Shown: piece by piece, positions 24,725 to 33,950 of the stretch | How the letters are laid out: every line of letters starts with the position of its first letter | How positions within the stretch are numbered: the first letter of the stretch is position 1 | Assembly (NCBI GenBank): GCA_022573815.1 | Contig: JACZTG010000010.1 | Location: 1-64,000 of the forward strand | Reading direction: 5' to 3' | Length of the DNA stretch: 64,000 bases | Origin: Candidatus Neomarinimicrobiota bacterium | Lineage (GTDB): Bacteria > Fidelibacterota > SORT01 | Program-made: the position numbers and the translations under genes | The notes under the pieces: generated by a model | Seen by the model: only the letters and a program-made list of their open reading frames with translations | Told to the model about the DNA's origin: nothing | Database searches by the model: none

Positions 24725-25996
24725 ATGAAGAAAATTATACGGATTAACTTAATGATTGCTCTAATTAGCATTAGTGTTACAAATTTATTCGCTCAGGTAG
24801 AAATGATTCAGTCAGAAACCCCGAATGTACCCAATTTCCAAATTGAAACTATTACAACTGCCTCAGCGGAAAAAGACTTAACTAATCTCGATGTCTATCT
24901 CAAAATAGCCTACGATGAACTTCAATTTATTAAAAATAAGGATATTTTTCAGGCAACATACGAACTATCAATAACCTTATTTAATGAATCGGGAGACCGA
25001 CAGGAAGGAAGAGTTATACGAGATACCATCAAGGTGAGTGATTTTTTCGACACCAATTCAAGGGAAGATTTTTCTATATTAAAAACAAGTTTCCTCATAA
25101 GGCAAAATAACTACCGAATCAATATCGGAGTTATGGATATTGATACGCGAAAGACAGGTTTCAGACGAATGACCTTAGCGGTTCCTAATTATGGAAAACG
25201 GCTTTCGATAAGCGATATTTTGCTACTTGATTATTTAGCTATATCCGAGTCGGGAGATGTAGAACTTACGCCTAATATTTCTAACGCATTTATAAGCGAA
25301 TCATCAGCTTTTAAAGCCTATTACGAAATTTATGGAGTGAAAAAGAAAATAAATATTAGGAATATCGTTACCGATATTGAAGGTAATGAAATATACTCGG
25401 AGATATTCTCAGCAGAGCCTGTTGATGGAGTAGTGAAAACTTACGTTCCCATTAAACATGATAATCTAAAATTCAATAGATACAAATTCGTTGTAGAAGT
25501 GGGAAAAGGGAAGAATAAGGTAACAAAAAGTAAGACGTTTCGTGTAAGATGGTTTGGTATGTCCGAAACGATCACAGACCTTGATAAAGCAGTGGAATAT
25601 CTTAGATATATAGCGACACAAGGGGAAATGAAGAAAATGTTATCTTCCGAAAATGAATTAAAAAGACAATTATTCACTAAATTTTGGAAAAAACGAGACC
25701 CTTCTCCCGAGTCCGATGGAAACGAACTTATGGTCGAGTATTATAAGAGAATTCAATTTACGAACGAAAATTTTGCTACATTTCAGGATGGTTGGAAAGC
25801 GGATATGGGAATGATTTACATATTGTTTGGTTCTCCAAATGACATTGAGCGACATCCGTTCGATATTAGCCAGAAACCGTATGAGGTATGGTATTATTAC
25901 GATATAAATAGAAATTTTGTTTTCCAGGACTATAACGGATTCGGCGATTATAAGCTTGTCACGCCTCTCTTTGACACCAGAAGAAGCGATTTCTGA
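24725..25996 (+). CDS. GWxTD domain-containing exported protein
   Basis: 423 residues with a signal peptide (MKKIIRINLMIALISISVTNLFAQ). The C-terminal ~110 residues carry the GWxTD signature region: KFWKKRDPSPES, then FQDGWKADMGMIYILFGSP, then YEVWYYYDINRNFVFQD. The domain is widespread in FCB bacteria with unknown function. The middle is predicted beta-rich. It lies 28 bp after the propeller gene and 19 bp before the DapA-like gene, so it is probably in the gpmI transcript. Confidence 0.85.
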   Translation: MKKIIRINLMIALISISVTNLFAQVEMIQSETPNVPNFQIETITTASAEKDLTNLDVYLKIAYDELQFIKNKDIFQATYELSITLFNESGDRQEGRVIRDTIKVSDFFDTNSREDFSILKTSFLIRQNNYRINIGVMDIDTRKTGFRRMTLAVPNYGKRLSISDILLLDYLAISESGDVELTPNISNAFISESSAFKAYYEIYGVKKKINIRNIVTDIEGNEIYSEIFSAEPVDGVVKTYVPIKHDNLKFNRYKFVVEVGKGKNKVTKSKTFRVRWFGMSETITDLDKAVEYLRYIATQGEMKKMLSSENELKRQLFTKFWKKRDPSPESDGNELMVEYYKRIQFTNENFATFQDGWKADMGMIYILFGSPNDIERHPFDISQKPYEVWYYYDINRNFVFQDYNGFGDYKLVTPLFDTRRSDF

Positions 25997-26015
25997 TTAG
26001 AATGGAGTACCACAA

Positions 26016-26897
26016 TTGGGGATGTTAGGAAGAGGGATATATACTCCACTTGTAACTCCATTCAGTGACGACGAAATAGATTTCCAATCACTTCTTTATA
26101 ACGTAGATAAATTAAACAATTCTTCGATTCAGGGCTATCTTATTCTTGGCTCGAGCAGCGAATCAATTCTTCTTAATCGGGAAGAACGACTCCAGGTAAT
26201 TGAACGTGTTATAGGCCAGGGCAGGGATGCAGGTAAAATGATTCTTGTGGGTGTGATGGAAGAGTCAACTAAATCAGCTATATCTTTTGTTGCAGAAGCC
26301 GATAAATTTGATCCTGATGTCTATCTCATATTGCCGCCTACGTACTACAAACCCTCTATTAATGAAGACATATTTCTGAACTTTTATAATGACCTGAGCA
26401 AGACAACAAAGGTTCCGCTGTTTTATTATAATGTTCCTATGTTTTCTGGTCTGTCTATTGAATCAAAATCTCTAATCAAAATTATAGAAAAAGATTATAT
26501 AAAAGGTTGGAAAGATTCTTCCACCGAATTGGAGAGGTTTATAGATATCCAGAAACAGTCCAATTTCGCCTTTCAGTCATTTACGGGGAATGCGGGATTG
26601 TTATTAGATAGCTTAAAAAATGGTTCTGAAGGTGGAATATTAGCAATATCAAATGCCCTACCCGACCTTTGCACTGATATATATTCTGCCTTCTCAAGTG
26701 GAAATTTTGAAGAAGCGGATATCTTGCAATCAAGACTAAAAAACTTTGCTGATAATGTAACAACACCATTCGGAATTGCTGGATTAAAATATGCTATGAG
26801 TCTATTAGGATTCAATGGGGGATCAGTGCGAAAACCATATTCAGACTTAAACAATGAAGACGGAGAGCAGCTTCGACAATTTCTTGATTCTTACTGA
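26016..26897 (+). CDS. DapA-family (dihydrodipicolinate synthase-like) lyase
   Basis: A 293-residue class I aldolase-fold lyase. The Schiff-base Lys is at about 166 in GWKDSSTE, and the conserved Tyr is at 137/138 in FYYNVP. The substrate loop LGSSSES replaces the GTTGE of true DapA. That change makes 4-hydroxy-2-oxoglutarate or another 2-keto acid aldolase more likely than lysine synthesis, but specificity cannot be settled by eye. TTG 26016 is kept because GGAG lies 8 nt upstream; ATG 26022 is the alternative. It is followed by an oxidative decarboxylase-family gene. Confidence 0.83.
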   Translation: MGMLGRGIYTPLVTPFSDDEIDFQSLLYNVDKLNNSSIQGYLILGSSSESILLNREERLQVIERVIGQGRDAGKMILVGVMEESTKSAISFVAEADKFDPDVYLILPPTYYKPSINEDIFLNFYNDLSKTTKVPLFYYNVPMFSGLSIESKSLIKIIEKDYIKGWKDSSTELERFIDIQKQSNFAFQSFTGNAGLLLDSLKNGSEGGILAISNALPDLCTDIYSAFSSGNFEEADILQSRLKNFADNVTTPFGIAGLKYAMSLLGFNGGSVRKPYSDLNNEDGEQLRQFLDSY

Positions 26898-26955
26898 CCT
26901 ATTCCATAAGTTGCTGTCAATATTAAATTTGGAGCATAAGTAAAGTGAGAAACTT

Positions 26956-28029
26956 TTGCCAAAAATAGCTGTTATCCCCGGTGACGGTATTGGAGTTGAT
27001 GTTACAAAAGAAGCTATGAAAGTTCTGCACACTATGAACGTCATTTTCGATTTTGATCTTCAGTTAAACGAATTTGATTACAGTGCCGAACGATATTTGA
27101 AGGACGGCACAACGCTTCCCGAATCCGGATTTAAAGAATTACGGGATAATTATGATGCAATTTATCTTGGGGCGTTAGGCGATCCCAGAGTTCCGGATAT
27201 GAAACACGCAAAAGATATTCTTCTTGGCTTGAGGTTCAGGTTGGATCTTTATGTGAACCACAGGCCTATCAAATTAATTCATGAAAAATTATGTCCATTG
27301 AAAAATAAACAACCGAAAGACTTAAATTTTGTTGTGTTCAGAGAAAATACCGAAGGCTTTTACGTCGGTGTAGGAGGGAATCTCAAAAAGGGCACACCGG
27401 ATGAAATTGCCGTGCAGGAATCGATAAATACGCGTAAAGGCGTAGAACGAATCATAGAATACGCTTTTAATTACGCAGAGGAAAATAATCTTAAAACAGT
27501 AACTATGTCCGATAAAAGTAACGCCTTAGAATATGAGGGCGGACTTTGGCAGCGGGTATTTGAAGAAGTCGGCAAACGACACAAATCAATAGAGACCAAT
27601 CATTGGTATATTGACGCATTAGTTATGCAGATGATTAAACGTCCTGAGCAGTTTGAGGTAGTGGTTACAAATAATATGTTCGGTGATATTATCACCGATC
27701 TCGGTGCGCAGCTTCAGGGCGGGTTGGGTCTTGGCGCATCCGGGAATATCAATCCTGAAACTAAAAAGGGACTATTCGAACCTGTTCACGGCTCAGCTCC
27801 AAAATATGCAGGCAGAAATATAGCCAATCCAATGGGAGCTATATTATCCGCTGAAATGATGCTCGATTTTCTCGGATTCGGTGAGCAATCTAAAATAATA
27901 ACAGAAGCTATAGCAGATGCCATAGAACACGATTGGACTTCAGTAGATTTAGGAGGTTCGCTTGGCACTGAAGAAGTTGGTGATTACATAGTTAGATATA
28001 TCGAAGAGAACGCAAACAAGAATCCCTGA
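26956..28029 (+). CDS. Isopropylmalate/isocitrate dehydrogenase-family enzyme
   Basis: A 357-residue NAD(P)-dependent beta-decarboxylating dehydrogenase. IAVIPGDGIGVDVTKEA, the Arg-rich substrate loop LRFRLDLYVNHRP, FRENTEGFY, the NNMFGDIITDLGAQLQGG metal motif and EPVHGSAPKYAGRNIANP are all present. The substrate loop (LLGLRFRLDLY) is nearest to 3-isopropylmalate or tartrate-type members. With leuD at 31353 it could serve leucine synthesis, although leuA and leuC are not in the window. The start is TTG. It is convergent with the E1 gene, leaving a 5-bp gap. Confidence 0.85.
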   Translation: MPKIAVIPGDGIGVDVTKEAMKVLHTMNVIFDFDLQLNEFDYSAERYLKDGTTLPESGFKELRDNYDAIYLGALGDPRVPDMKHAKDILLGLRFRLDLYVNHRPIKLIHEKLCPLKNKQPKDLNFVVFRENTEGFYVGVGGNLKKGTPDEIAVQESINTRKGVERIIEYAFNYAEENNLKTVTMSDKSNALEYEGGLWQRVFEEVGKRHKSIETNHWYIDALVMQMIKRPEQFEVVVTNNMFGDIITDLGAQLQGGLGLGASGNINPETKKGLFEPVHGSAPKYAGRNIANPMGAILSAEMMLDFLGFGEQSKIITEAIADAIEHDWTSVDLGGSLGTEEVGDYIVRYIEENANKNP

Positions 28030-28034
28030 TTTGC

Positions 28035-30554
28035 TTAATAGTCATTAAGCAATTTTACCGCATCAACTATTTGTTTTTCACTAACCAGAAACTCTTTTTC
28101 TAATGGTGGACTATAAGGTACAGGAGTGTCAAGAGCGCCCAAAACACGTATCGGAGCGTCAAGGTATTCGAAGATTTCCTCTGCGATTAGAGAAGCAACC
28201 GACTGACCGATGCTTCCTCTCTTACTGTCTTCCGTTACAATAACGACCTTTCCGGTGCTTACTACTGAAGCAAGAATGGCATTTTTATCAAGTGGAACGA
28301 GCGAACGGAGATCAAGAACCATCGTAGATATTCCGTGATCTTCTTGTAAAGTTTCTGCAACAGAAAGACATTTGTGAACATATGCTCCGTAACTGATAAC
28401 AGTCACGTCCTTTCCTTTACGCTTCAGGTGTGCAGAGCCGATAGGTATGATAATATCATCCTCTTCCGATGGCAATTCCTGCTTAATATCGGTGGCACGA
28501 TAAAGAGCGATATGCTCATAAAATAGAACGGGATTATCATCTCTGATAGCCGATTTTAGCAGACCCTTAGCTTCAAGAGGAGTAGAGGGACAAACGATTT
28601 TTATTCCCGGCGTCCGATAAAACCACGCTTCGGTATTTTGTGAATGATATGGACCTGCTTGTCGCAATCCGCCCCAGGGCATTCTTATTGTAAGAGGAAC
28701 TTTGTGTCCCCATCTATAAAATATTTTTGCGGCGTTGTTCACGAGCTGATTAAATCCACTGGCGATAAAATCGTTAAATTGAATTTCGGCAATCGGGCGC
28801 TTACCGGACAGCGCCGCACCTACCGATGCTCCGATAATAGCGGATTCGGATAGCGGAGTGTTTATCATTCGATCGCCAAACTCGCCTAATAGGGATTTGA
28901 GAATCAGGAATGCATTACCATATTTGCCGCCAACATCTTCGCCGATGATAAATGTATCACTATCCCTTGTCATTTCTTCCTTTAACGCTTCTACGATAGC
29001 CTCCCAAAATGTTTTACCGGAAGAAGAGGGAACAAAATCCACATCACTGCCTGAATGCCAATCAAAGTCGAGATTCCGGATTATATTATTTCTATTCTTT
29101 AAAGGCTCTGAGTGAGTCTCAGCAGCTTCGGAAAAGAAAGGAGATGCGCCGGCATCCTCGGGAGGTGGCCATGGCGCTTCGATAACATTTTCGGCTGCCG
29201 CCTCAATTTCCGCCGAAACTTCCTCAATAATTTGGCTATTGGTAACATCATCAAGAATACCTTCTTTGTATAATTTGGTTTTATAGAATTTTATTGGGTC
29301 TTTTGTTTTCCAAAAGTCATATTTTTCTTTATCTATATAGCCGTTTTCGCCAATATCAGGATATTCCAAATATTGGTCAGGCTCAACTCCGAAGTATAAC
29401 ATATCATCGTGATGGGCATGACCCGCGACTCGAAAGCAGATAAGTTCTACCAAGCGCGGTCCTTCTCCCCGCCGGCATGCATCTGCCGCCTCAGTTACGG
29501 CTGCGAATACTGCTTCCGGGTCGGTTCCGTCCACCGTAATCGCCTGCATTCCATAGCCCTTTGCTTTTTCTGATAGCTGTTGTGAAGAAAACTGTTCGTT
29601 CGCAGGCGTAGATAATGCCGTGTAATTATTTTGGACGATAAAGACTACGGGAAGTTTTTTAACTGCGGCAAAGTTAGCCGATTCATGCCACTCTCCTGAA
29701 GATAAAGCCCCTTCGCCGTTGCAGGTTATGACAACTCTGTCCGACCCCGAAAGTGCCATAGCGAGTCCAACGGCAGTGGACACGCTTATCCCTATCGGTG
29801 CGGAGGGAGGAAGGATTCCTTTGTTGAAATCTCCGATATGAAAATCTTTTCCGTATGTTGGTATAGCTTCCTTCCCCATTTGAGTCGCCATAACGTCAAA
29901 AGGTTTCTGCCCCATACACAATGCTATTCCAAGATCACGAATCATTGGAGTAACGTAGTCTCCTTCATATGGTTCACTAACAGAAGATGAATCTTCATTT
30001 TTATTCTGACGACGTTTAAGTCGGATCGCCGCAGCATAAATTGCTTCCTGTCCCATTGAACGAAATCCCTTTCCCTGAAATTGCGAACCATCAGGCGCCG
30101 TGATTTCGCCTGAAATGAAGAATTTCTTTAGGCGAGCGTCAAGATAGCGTGTTTGCAGCATTCCACGGTAAATTTCCAGTTTTTCTGCTTCTGAAAGAGA
30201 AAATCGCAACGATAAACGTGTAAAAGCTGATGTAATAGAGCTTAATAGGTTATCTTTAAAGTTATGGATTATATTTTTAAAGGGCATTTCAGGATAAATA
30301 TCAGCAAAATCCTTTTCTGAATGTTCTTCAGGTAAAAGAGGAATTATTTCCAAAAGAAACTCACTCTGGATTTTTTCAATACTGCTCAGGGAGCCATCGC
30401 TCCGTTTATTCAGTATTTCATCTAATTTAGAAATGAGCGGTGTTACCAGGGGAGGAGAAAGTTGTGCTACAGCGGAGGTGATTTCAGAGCGAATCAATAC
30501 CATATTTGGTATTGATTTATCAACATCGAATATCTTATCAACATCAGGGGTCAA
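28035..30554 (-). CDS. Fused 2-oxoacid dehydrogenase E1 (alpha-beta) component
   Basis: An 839-residue thiamine-diphosphate enzyme joining both E1 subunits. The alpha half (about 125-460) contains the ThDP site CNGEGALSSGEWHESANF...VQNN and VELICFRVAGHAHHDD. The beta half (about 515-839) starts SGKTFWEAIVEALKEEM and contains IGEDVGGKYGNAF and a transketolase C-domain. Such fusions are known for branched-chain 2-oxoacid dehydrogenases in FCB bacteria. A ~110-residue N-terminal extension precedes alpha. E2 and E3 are not nearby. It is transcribed alone from a promoter facing the RNase H gene. Confidence 0.9.
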   Translation of the reverse strand: MTPDVDKIFDVDKSIPNMVLIRSEITSAVAQLSPPLVTPLISKLDEILNKRSDGSLSSIEKIQSEFLLEIIPLLPEEHSEKDFADIYPEMPFKNIIHNFKDNLLSSITSAFTRLSLRFSLSEAEKLEIYRGMLQTRYLDARLKKFFISGEITAPDGSQFQGKGFRSMGQEAIYAAAIRLKRRQNKNEDSSSVSEPYEGDYVTPMIRDLGIALCMGQKPFDVMATQMGKEAIPTYGKDFHIGDFNKGILPPSAPIGISVSTAVGLAMALSGSDRVVITCNGEGALSSGEWHESANFAAVKKLPVVFIVQNNYTALSTPANEQFSSQQLSEKAKGYGMQAITVDGTDPEAVFAAVTEAADACRRGEGPRLVELICFRVAGHAHHDDMLYFGVEPDQYLEYPDIGENGYIDKEKYDFWKTKDPIKFYKTKLYKEGILDDVTNSQIIEEVSAEIEAAAENVIEAPWPPPEDAGASPFFSEAAETHSEPLKNRNNIIRNLDFDWHSGSDVDFVPSSSGKTFWEAIVEALKEEMTRDSDTFIIGEDVGGKYGNAFLILKSLLGEFGDRMINTPLSESAIIGASVGAALSGKRPIAEIQFNDFIASGFNQLVNNAAKIFYRWGHKVPLTIRMPWGGLRQAGPYHSQNTEAWFYRTPGIKIVCPSTPLEAKGLLKSAIRDDNPVLFYEHIALYRATDIKQELPSEEDDIIIPIGSAHLKRKGKDVTVISYGAYVHKCLSVAETLQEDHGISTMVLDLRSLVPLDKNAILASVVSTGKVVIVTEDSKRGSIGQSVASLIAEEIFEYLDAPIRVLGALDTPVPYSPPLEKEFLVSEKQIVDAVKLLNDY

Positions 30555-30609
30555 TTCCGTTTCCTTTTTTTAATATATCTAAAATCAACTGTTTGCGCTT
30601 TGTAAAATA

Positions 30610-30638
30610 AAAATAACTTTTAAAAGGGAAATAGTCAA
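30610..30638 (-). promoter_or_regulatory. Promoter of the E1 gene
   Basis: Minus strand TTGACT (30638-30633), a 17-bp spacer and TATTTT (30615-30610), about 50 bp before the ATG at 30554. Confidence 0.45.
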
Positions 30639-30724
30639 TCAGAGCGATTCAGATCAATATATTGAGAATACCGGCGGCGAATAGAAAATCTTGCCATAGC
30701 GCATCCGGCGGAGCCTAATTCGGC

Positions 30725-30753
30725 TTGACATTCCAAAGCAGTGACTGTAATTT
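30725..30753 (+). promoter_or_regulatory. Promoter of the RNase H-like gene
   Basis: TTGACA (30725-30730), a 17-bp spacer and TAATTT (30748-30753). Initiation near 30760 leaves only ~17 nt before the ATG at 30777, with no ribosome site. Confidence 0.55.
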
Positions 30754-30776
30754 AGATTTATAATTGTGATTCGTAT

Positions 30777-31307
30777 ATGAAGCCCACAGAAAACGAAATA
30801 TTAGATGCACTCAAAACTACTGTAAGCGCTTCGGATTTAAATGACAAAATACCTTCACTCAGTGCAGAAAGGTTAAATCAATTTTATGACTCAATATCGA
30901 AGCAGCTGATGGAAACTACTGAAGCTGAGGTATTTATTGACGGCGCCAGCGATTCTGACGATAACGGAGGAGTAGGCGTGGTGCTGAAATCAAATGGTAA
31001 AGAGTTGGAAAATATATCGCGGTCAGTGGGGAAAAAGACCAATAATGAAGCAGAATATCTTGCAATGATAGCGGGTTTGGAATTAGCGTTAAACAATAAC
31101 TTTAACACCGTTAAAGTTTATTCCGATAGCGAGTTGCTGGTAAATCAGATAAATGGGAAATATAAAGTTAAGGCAAAAAATCTTCAACCTTTATTCAATC
31201 AAGTACTCGATGTTTTGGATGAATTCGAAACATTTAAAGTCAGTTGGATACCGCGTGAGGAAAACAGTAGCGCTGATAACCTGGCAAAACGAGGATCTAA
31301 ACAATAA
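30777..31307 (+). CDS. RNase HI-like protein
   Basis: 176 residues. A ~50-residue N-terminal extension precedes an RNase H fold with the four carboxylates in place: Asp55 (VFIDGAS), Glu91 (NNEAEYLAM), Asp117 (YSDSELLV) and Asp167 (SADNLAKRG). The family degrades RNA in RNA-DNA hybrids. This form (GGVGVVL, NNEAEY) is the RnhA-like/RVT_3 subgroup. It has a very short or absent leader. It lies upstream of leuD but separated by an SD-hairpin region. Confidence 0.9.
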   Translation: MKPTENEILDALKTTVSASDLNDKIPSLSAERLNQFYDSISKQLMETTEAEVFIDGASDSDDNGGVGVVLKSNGKELENISRSVGKKTNNEAEYLAMIAGLELALNNNFNTVKVYSDSELLVNQINGKYKVKAKNLQPLFNQVLDVLDEFETFKVSWIPREENSSADNLAKRGSKQ

Positions 31308-31317
31308 TATAGTTTAA

Positions 31318-31356
31318 GCAGAGGAGGCTAACTCCTTGATGAATAGGCCATTATGA
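31318..31356 (+). promoter_or_regulatory. leuD translation-initiation region with 5-codon leader ORF
   Basis: The GGAGG at 31323-31327 lies 11 nt before an ATG at 31339 that opens MNRPL and stops at TGA 31354-31356, overlapping the leuD ATG (31353-31355) as ATGA. AGGAG-GCTA-ACTCCT can form a small hairpin masking the GGAGG. The arrangement suggests that leuD translation is coupled to the mini-ORF. Confidence 0.4.
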
Positions 31357-31841
31357 TAAAAGGCAAAGTACACAAATACGAAAACGACAACATTGACACG
31401 GACAGAATAATCCCCGCACGGCACTGTATAACGGTTGATCCCGCTAAACTTGCTGAACATTGTCTCGAGGACCTTGATCCTGAGTTTGTCGGAAAAGTCC
31501 AAAAAGGCGATATACTGGTTGCCGGCGAGAATTTCGGTTGCGGGAGTAGCAGGGAGAACGCTCCTCTTGCAATTAAAGGCGCCGGTATTTCCGCCGTAAT
31601 CGCGAAGAGTTTCGCGCGGATATTTTATCGGAATTCTATTAATATCGGATTACCCATCTTTGAAAGCCCTGAAGCTGTTAATTTTATTAAGACCGATGAT
31701 ACAGTCACTTTAGACGTAAGTACAGGTAAAATTGCTATTGACGGTTCTGATAAAGCGTTTCAAGCAGCTCCATTTCCTGAAATGATGCAGGATATTATCT
31801 CTTCGGGCGGTATGGTAAACTATATAAAAAATAAAAGATGA
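31353..31841 (+). CDS. leuD: 3-isopropylmalate dehydratase small subunit-like protein
   Basis: A 162-residue aconitase swivel domain (LeuD/HACN small type). DNIDTDRIIPAR at the start and GENFGCGSSRENAPLAIKGAG are the family landmarks, with FARIFYRNSINIGLPI following. It needs a large subunit (LeuC), which is not in the window, so the enzyme's substrate (isopropylmalate or a homologue) is inferred only. It is followed 15 bp later by a thiolase gene. Confidence 0.88.
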   Translation: MIKGKVHKYENDNIDTDRIIPARHCITVDPAKLAEHCLEDLDPEFVGKVQKGDILVAGENFGCGSSRENAPLAIKGAGISAVIAKSFARIFYRNSINIGLPIFESPEAVNFIKTDDTVTLDVSTGKIAIDGSDKAFQAAPFPEMMQDIISSGGMVNYIKNKR

Positions 31842-31856
31842 TATGTCCTATAGATT

Positions 31857-33041
31857 ATGAGCTTAAAAGAAACAGATATTGTAATACTTGAAGGGGTAAG
31901 AACTCCATTCGGAGCTTTTGGCGGAAGTCTGGCAAAGTTATCCGCCACTGAACTGGGTGTAATCGCATCGAAAGGAGCTATTGAGAAATCGGGTGTCTCG
32001 CCTGATAAGATTGATAATATCGTCTTCGGAAACGCGCTTCAGACATCTGCCGATGCTATTTACCTTGCCCGCCACGTCGGATTGGGTGCGGGAGTACCTC
32101 ATTCGACTCCGGCATTGACTGTCAACAGGCTCTGTGGTTCCGGATTTGAGTCTCTGATCCAGGCGGCGCGAACGTTGATGCTTGGTGAGGCGGAATTTGT
32201 TCTTGCCGGCGGAGCTGAATCAATGAGTATGACTCCACATTGTTCGTGGGGAGTACGATGGGGATTGCGATTGAAGGATGACAAATTAGTGGATTTACTC
32301 TGGGCGGCACTTTATGATCCTGTCGCAAAGCTCTCTATGGCTCAGACAGCAGAAAAACTTGCGGATACACGGAATATTAGCAGACAGGAAGTGGACGAAT
32401 TTGCGTTACTGAGCCAGCAGAGAACCGCCGTAGCAAAAAAAGAAGGCAAATTTGACGACGAGATTGTTCCTGTGGTAGATAAAAACGGCAATGTATTACT
32501 CTCAACCGATGAGCATCCGCGTGCTGATACGTCAATTGACGCACTTTCTAAATTAAAACCGTACTTTAAAGAGGACGGCACTATTACCGCAGGAAACGCA
32601 TCCGGAATCAGTGACGGGGCGGCGGCAATGGTTCTTACAACAGCTGAAAACGCTGAAAAATCCAGCCTGAAGCCGATCGGAAGATTGGTAAGTTGGGGAA
32701 TATCAGGCTGTGACCCAACAATTATGGGCATCGGACCCGTTCCGTCTTCAAGAAAAGCGCTTGAGAAGGCTGAGCTTTCGTTGGAGGAGATTGATTTAAT
32801 CGAACTGAATGAGGCATTTTCCCCGCAATATCTTGCTGTGGAAAAAGAACTGGGACTTGACAGGGATAAAACCAACGTTAACGGCGGAGCTATTGCGATT
32901 GGTCATCCACTTGCAGCGACAGGTGCTCGTCTTACAATGACTTTATTATACGAATTACGACGAAGTAATAAGAAAAGAGGGCTTGCCACTGCGTGTATAG
33001 GCGGTGGACAGGGCGCAGCCGTTATTGTTGAAACCGTTTAA
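31857..33041 (+). CDS. Acetyl-CoA acetyltransferase (thiolase)
   Basis: A 394-residue type II thiolase. The nucleophile Cys93 is in VNRLCGSGFES, the catalytic His is in GGAIAIGHPLAATGAR (~345-360), and the second Cys is in ACIGGGQGAA near the C-terminus. It condenses two acetyl-CoA or cleaves acetoacetyl-CoA. Its neighbour, 23 bp on, is a 3-hydroxyacyl-CoA dehydrogenase, which fits a short-chain acyl-CoA pathway (butyrate-type or beta-oxidation). Confidence 0.95.
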   Translation: MSLKETDIVILEGVRTPFGAFGGSLAKLSATELGVIASKGAIEKSGVSPDKIDNIVFGNALQTSADAIYLARHVGLGAGVPHSTPALTVNRLCGSGFESLIQAARTLMLGEAEFVLAGGAESMSMTPHCSWGVRWGLRLKDDKLVDLLWAALYDPVAKLSMAQTAEKLADTRNISRQEVDEFALLSQQRTAVAKKEGKFDDEIVPVVDKNGNVLLSTDEHPRADTSIDALSKLKPYFKEDGTITAGNASGISDGAAAMVLTTAENAEKSSLKPIGRLVSWGISGCDPTIMGIGPVPSSRKALEKAELSLEEIDLIELNEAFSPQYLAVEKELGLDRDKTNVNGGAIAIGHPLAATGARLTMTLLYELRRSNKKRGLATACIGGGQGAAVIVETV

Positions 33042-33064
33042 ATTATTAATATTGGATTGAATAT

Positions 33065-33949
33065 ATGGCGATAAAGAAAGTTGGAGTGTTGGGGTGCGGA
33101 CTTATGGGTTCCGGAATTGCCCAGGTATCTGCCCGATCAGGATATGATGTGGTCATTAGAGAAGTAAGTCAGGAATTGCTTGATAAAGGTCTTGGAAACA
33201 TCGAAAAATTTCTTCAAAAAGGAGTTGATAAAGGGAAAACGAGCGAGTCTGATATGAAGGAAACCCTCTCAAGGATTTCCGGCACAGTTGATATTAGTGA
33301 TTTGGCTGATTGCGATATTGTTATTGAGGCGATAATAGAGAATATGGAATTGAAGGGTGCGGTGTACAAAGAGCTTAGCGAAGTGTGTAAGCCTGAAACT
33401 ATATTTGCGAGTAACACATCTTCATTATCCATTACAGAAATGGCTTCATATACGAACAGACCCGATAAAATGGTAGGTATCCATTTCTTCAATCCTGTTC
33501 CGCTGATGAAGCTGGTTGAGGTAGCGAGATGCGTTACCACCAGCGATGAGAGTTTCGACAGCGCATTCGATTTTGCCGCTTCGCTCGGGAAGACTCCTGT
33601 TAAATGTGGAGATTCCACAGGTTTCATTGTAAATAGATTGCTTGTTCCATATCTTTTGGACGCTGTCCGCCAGCTGGAGAATGGCCTGGCTACCGTAGAA
33701 GATATTGACAACGCAATGAAATTAGGAGTTGGATACCCTATGGGACCGTTTACGCTGTTGGATTTTGTGGGAATTGACACAACACTTTATATTGCCGATA
33801 TTATGTTCGATGAATTTAAGCAGCACAAATATTCAGCACCGCCGCTAATGAGAAGGATGATTCACGCCGGATATTTTGGAAGAAAATCGGGCAAAGGATT
33901 TTATGATTACACCGGCGATTCACCGGTTGTAAATGAGTTGGGACTTTAG
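33065..33949 (+). CDS. 3-hydroxybutyryl-CoA/3-hydroxyacyl-CoA dehydrogenase
   Basis: 294 residues. The NAD-binding GVLGCGLMGSGIAQ opens the protein, SNTSSLSIT and HFFNPVPLMKLVEV carry the catalytic Ser/His region, and the C-terminal domain ends with GYFGRKSGKGFYDY. It is the single-domain Hbd/PaaH type, reducing acetoacetyl-CoA or oxidising hydroxyacyl-CoA. It is co-oriented with the thiolase. No crotonase or acyl-CoA dehydrogenase is adjacent. Confidence 0.95.
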   Translation: MAIKKVGVLGCGLMGSGIAQVSARSGYDVVIREVSQELLDKGLGNIEKFLQKGVDKGKTSESDMKETLSRISGTVDISDLADCDIVIEAIIENMELKGAVYKELSEVCKPETIFASNTSSLSITEMASYTNRPDKMVGIHFFNPVPLMKLVEVARCVTTSDESFDSAFDFAASLGKTPVKCGDSTGFIVNRLLVPYLLDAVRQLENGLATVEDIDNAMKLGVGYPMGPFTLLDFVGIDTTLYIADIMFDEFKQHKYSAPPLMRRMIHAGYFGRKSGKGFYDYTGDSPVVNELGL

Positions 33950-33950
33950 A

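Noticed and set aside
32342-32875. Minus-strand ORF of 177 codons inside the thiolase gene
   Set aside because: It is Ser-rich antisense of a strongly conserved gene and has no recognisable domain.
33214-33780. Long minus-strand ORF of 188 codons
   Set aside because: It lies wholly inside the 3-hydroxyacyl-CoA dehydrogenase gene and is Ser/Thr-rich as an antisense shadow, with no family match.
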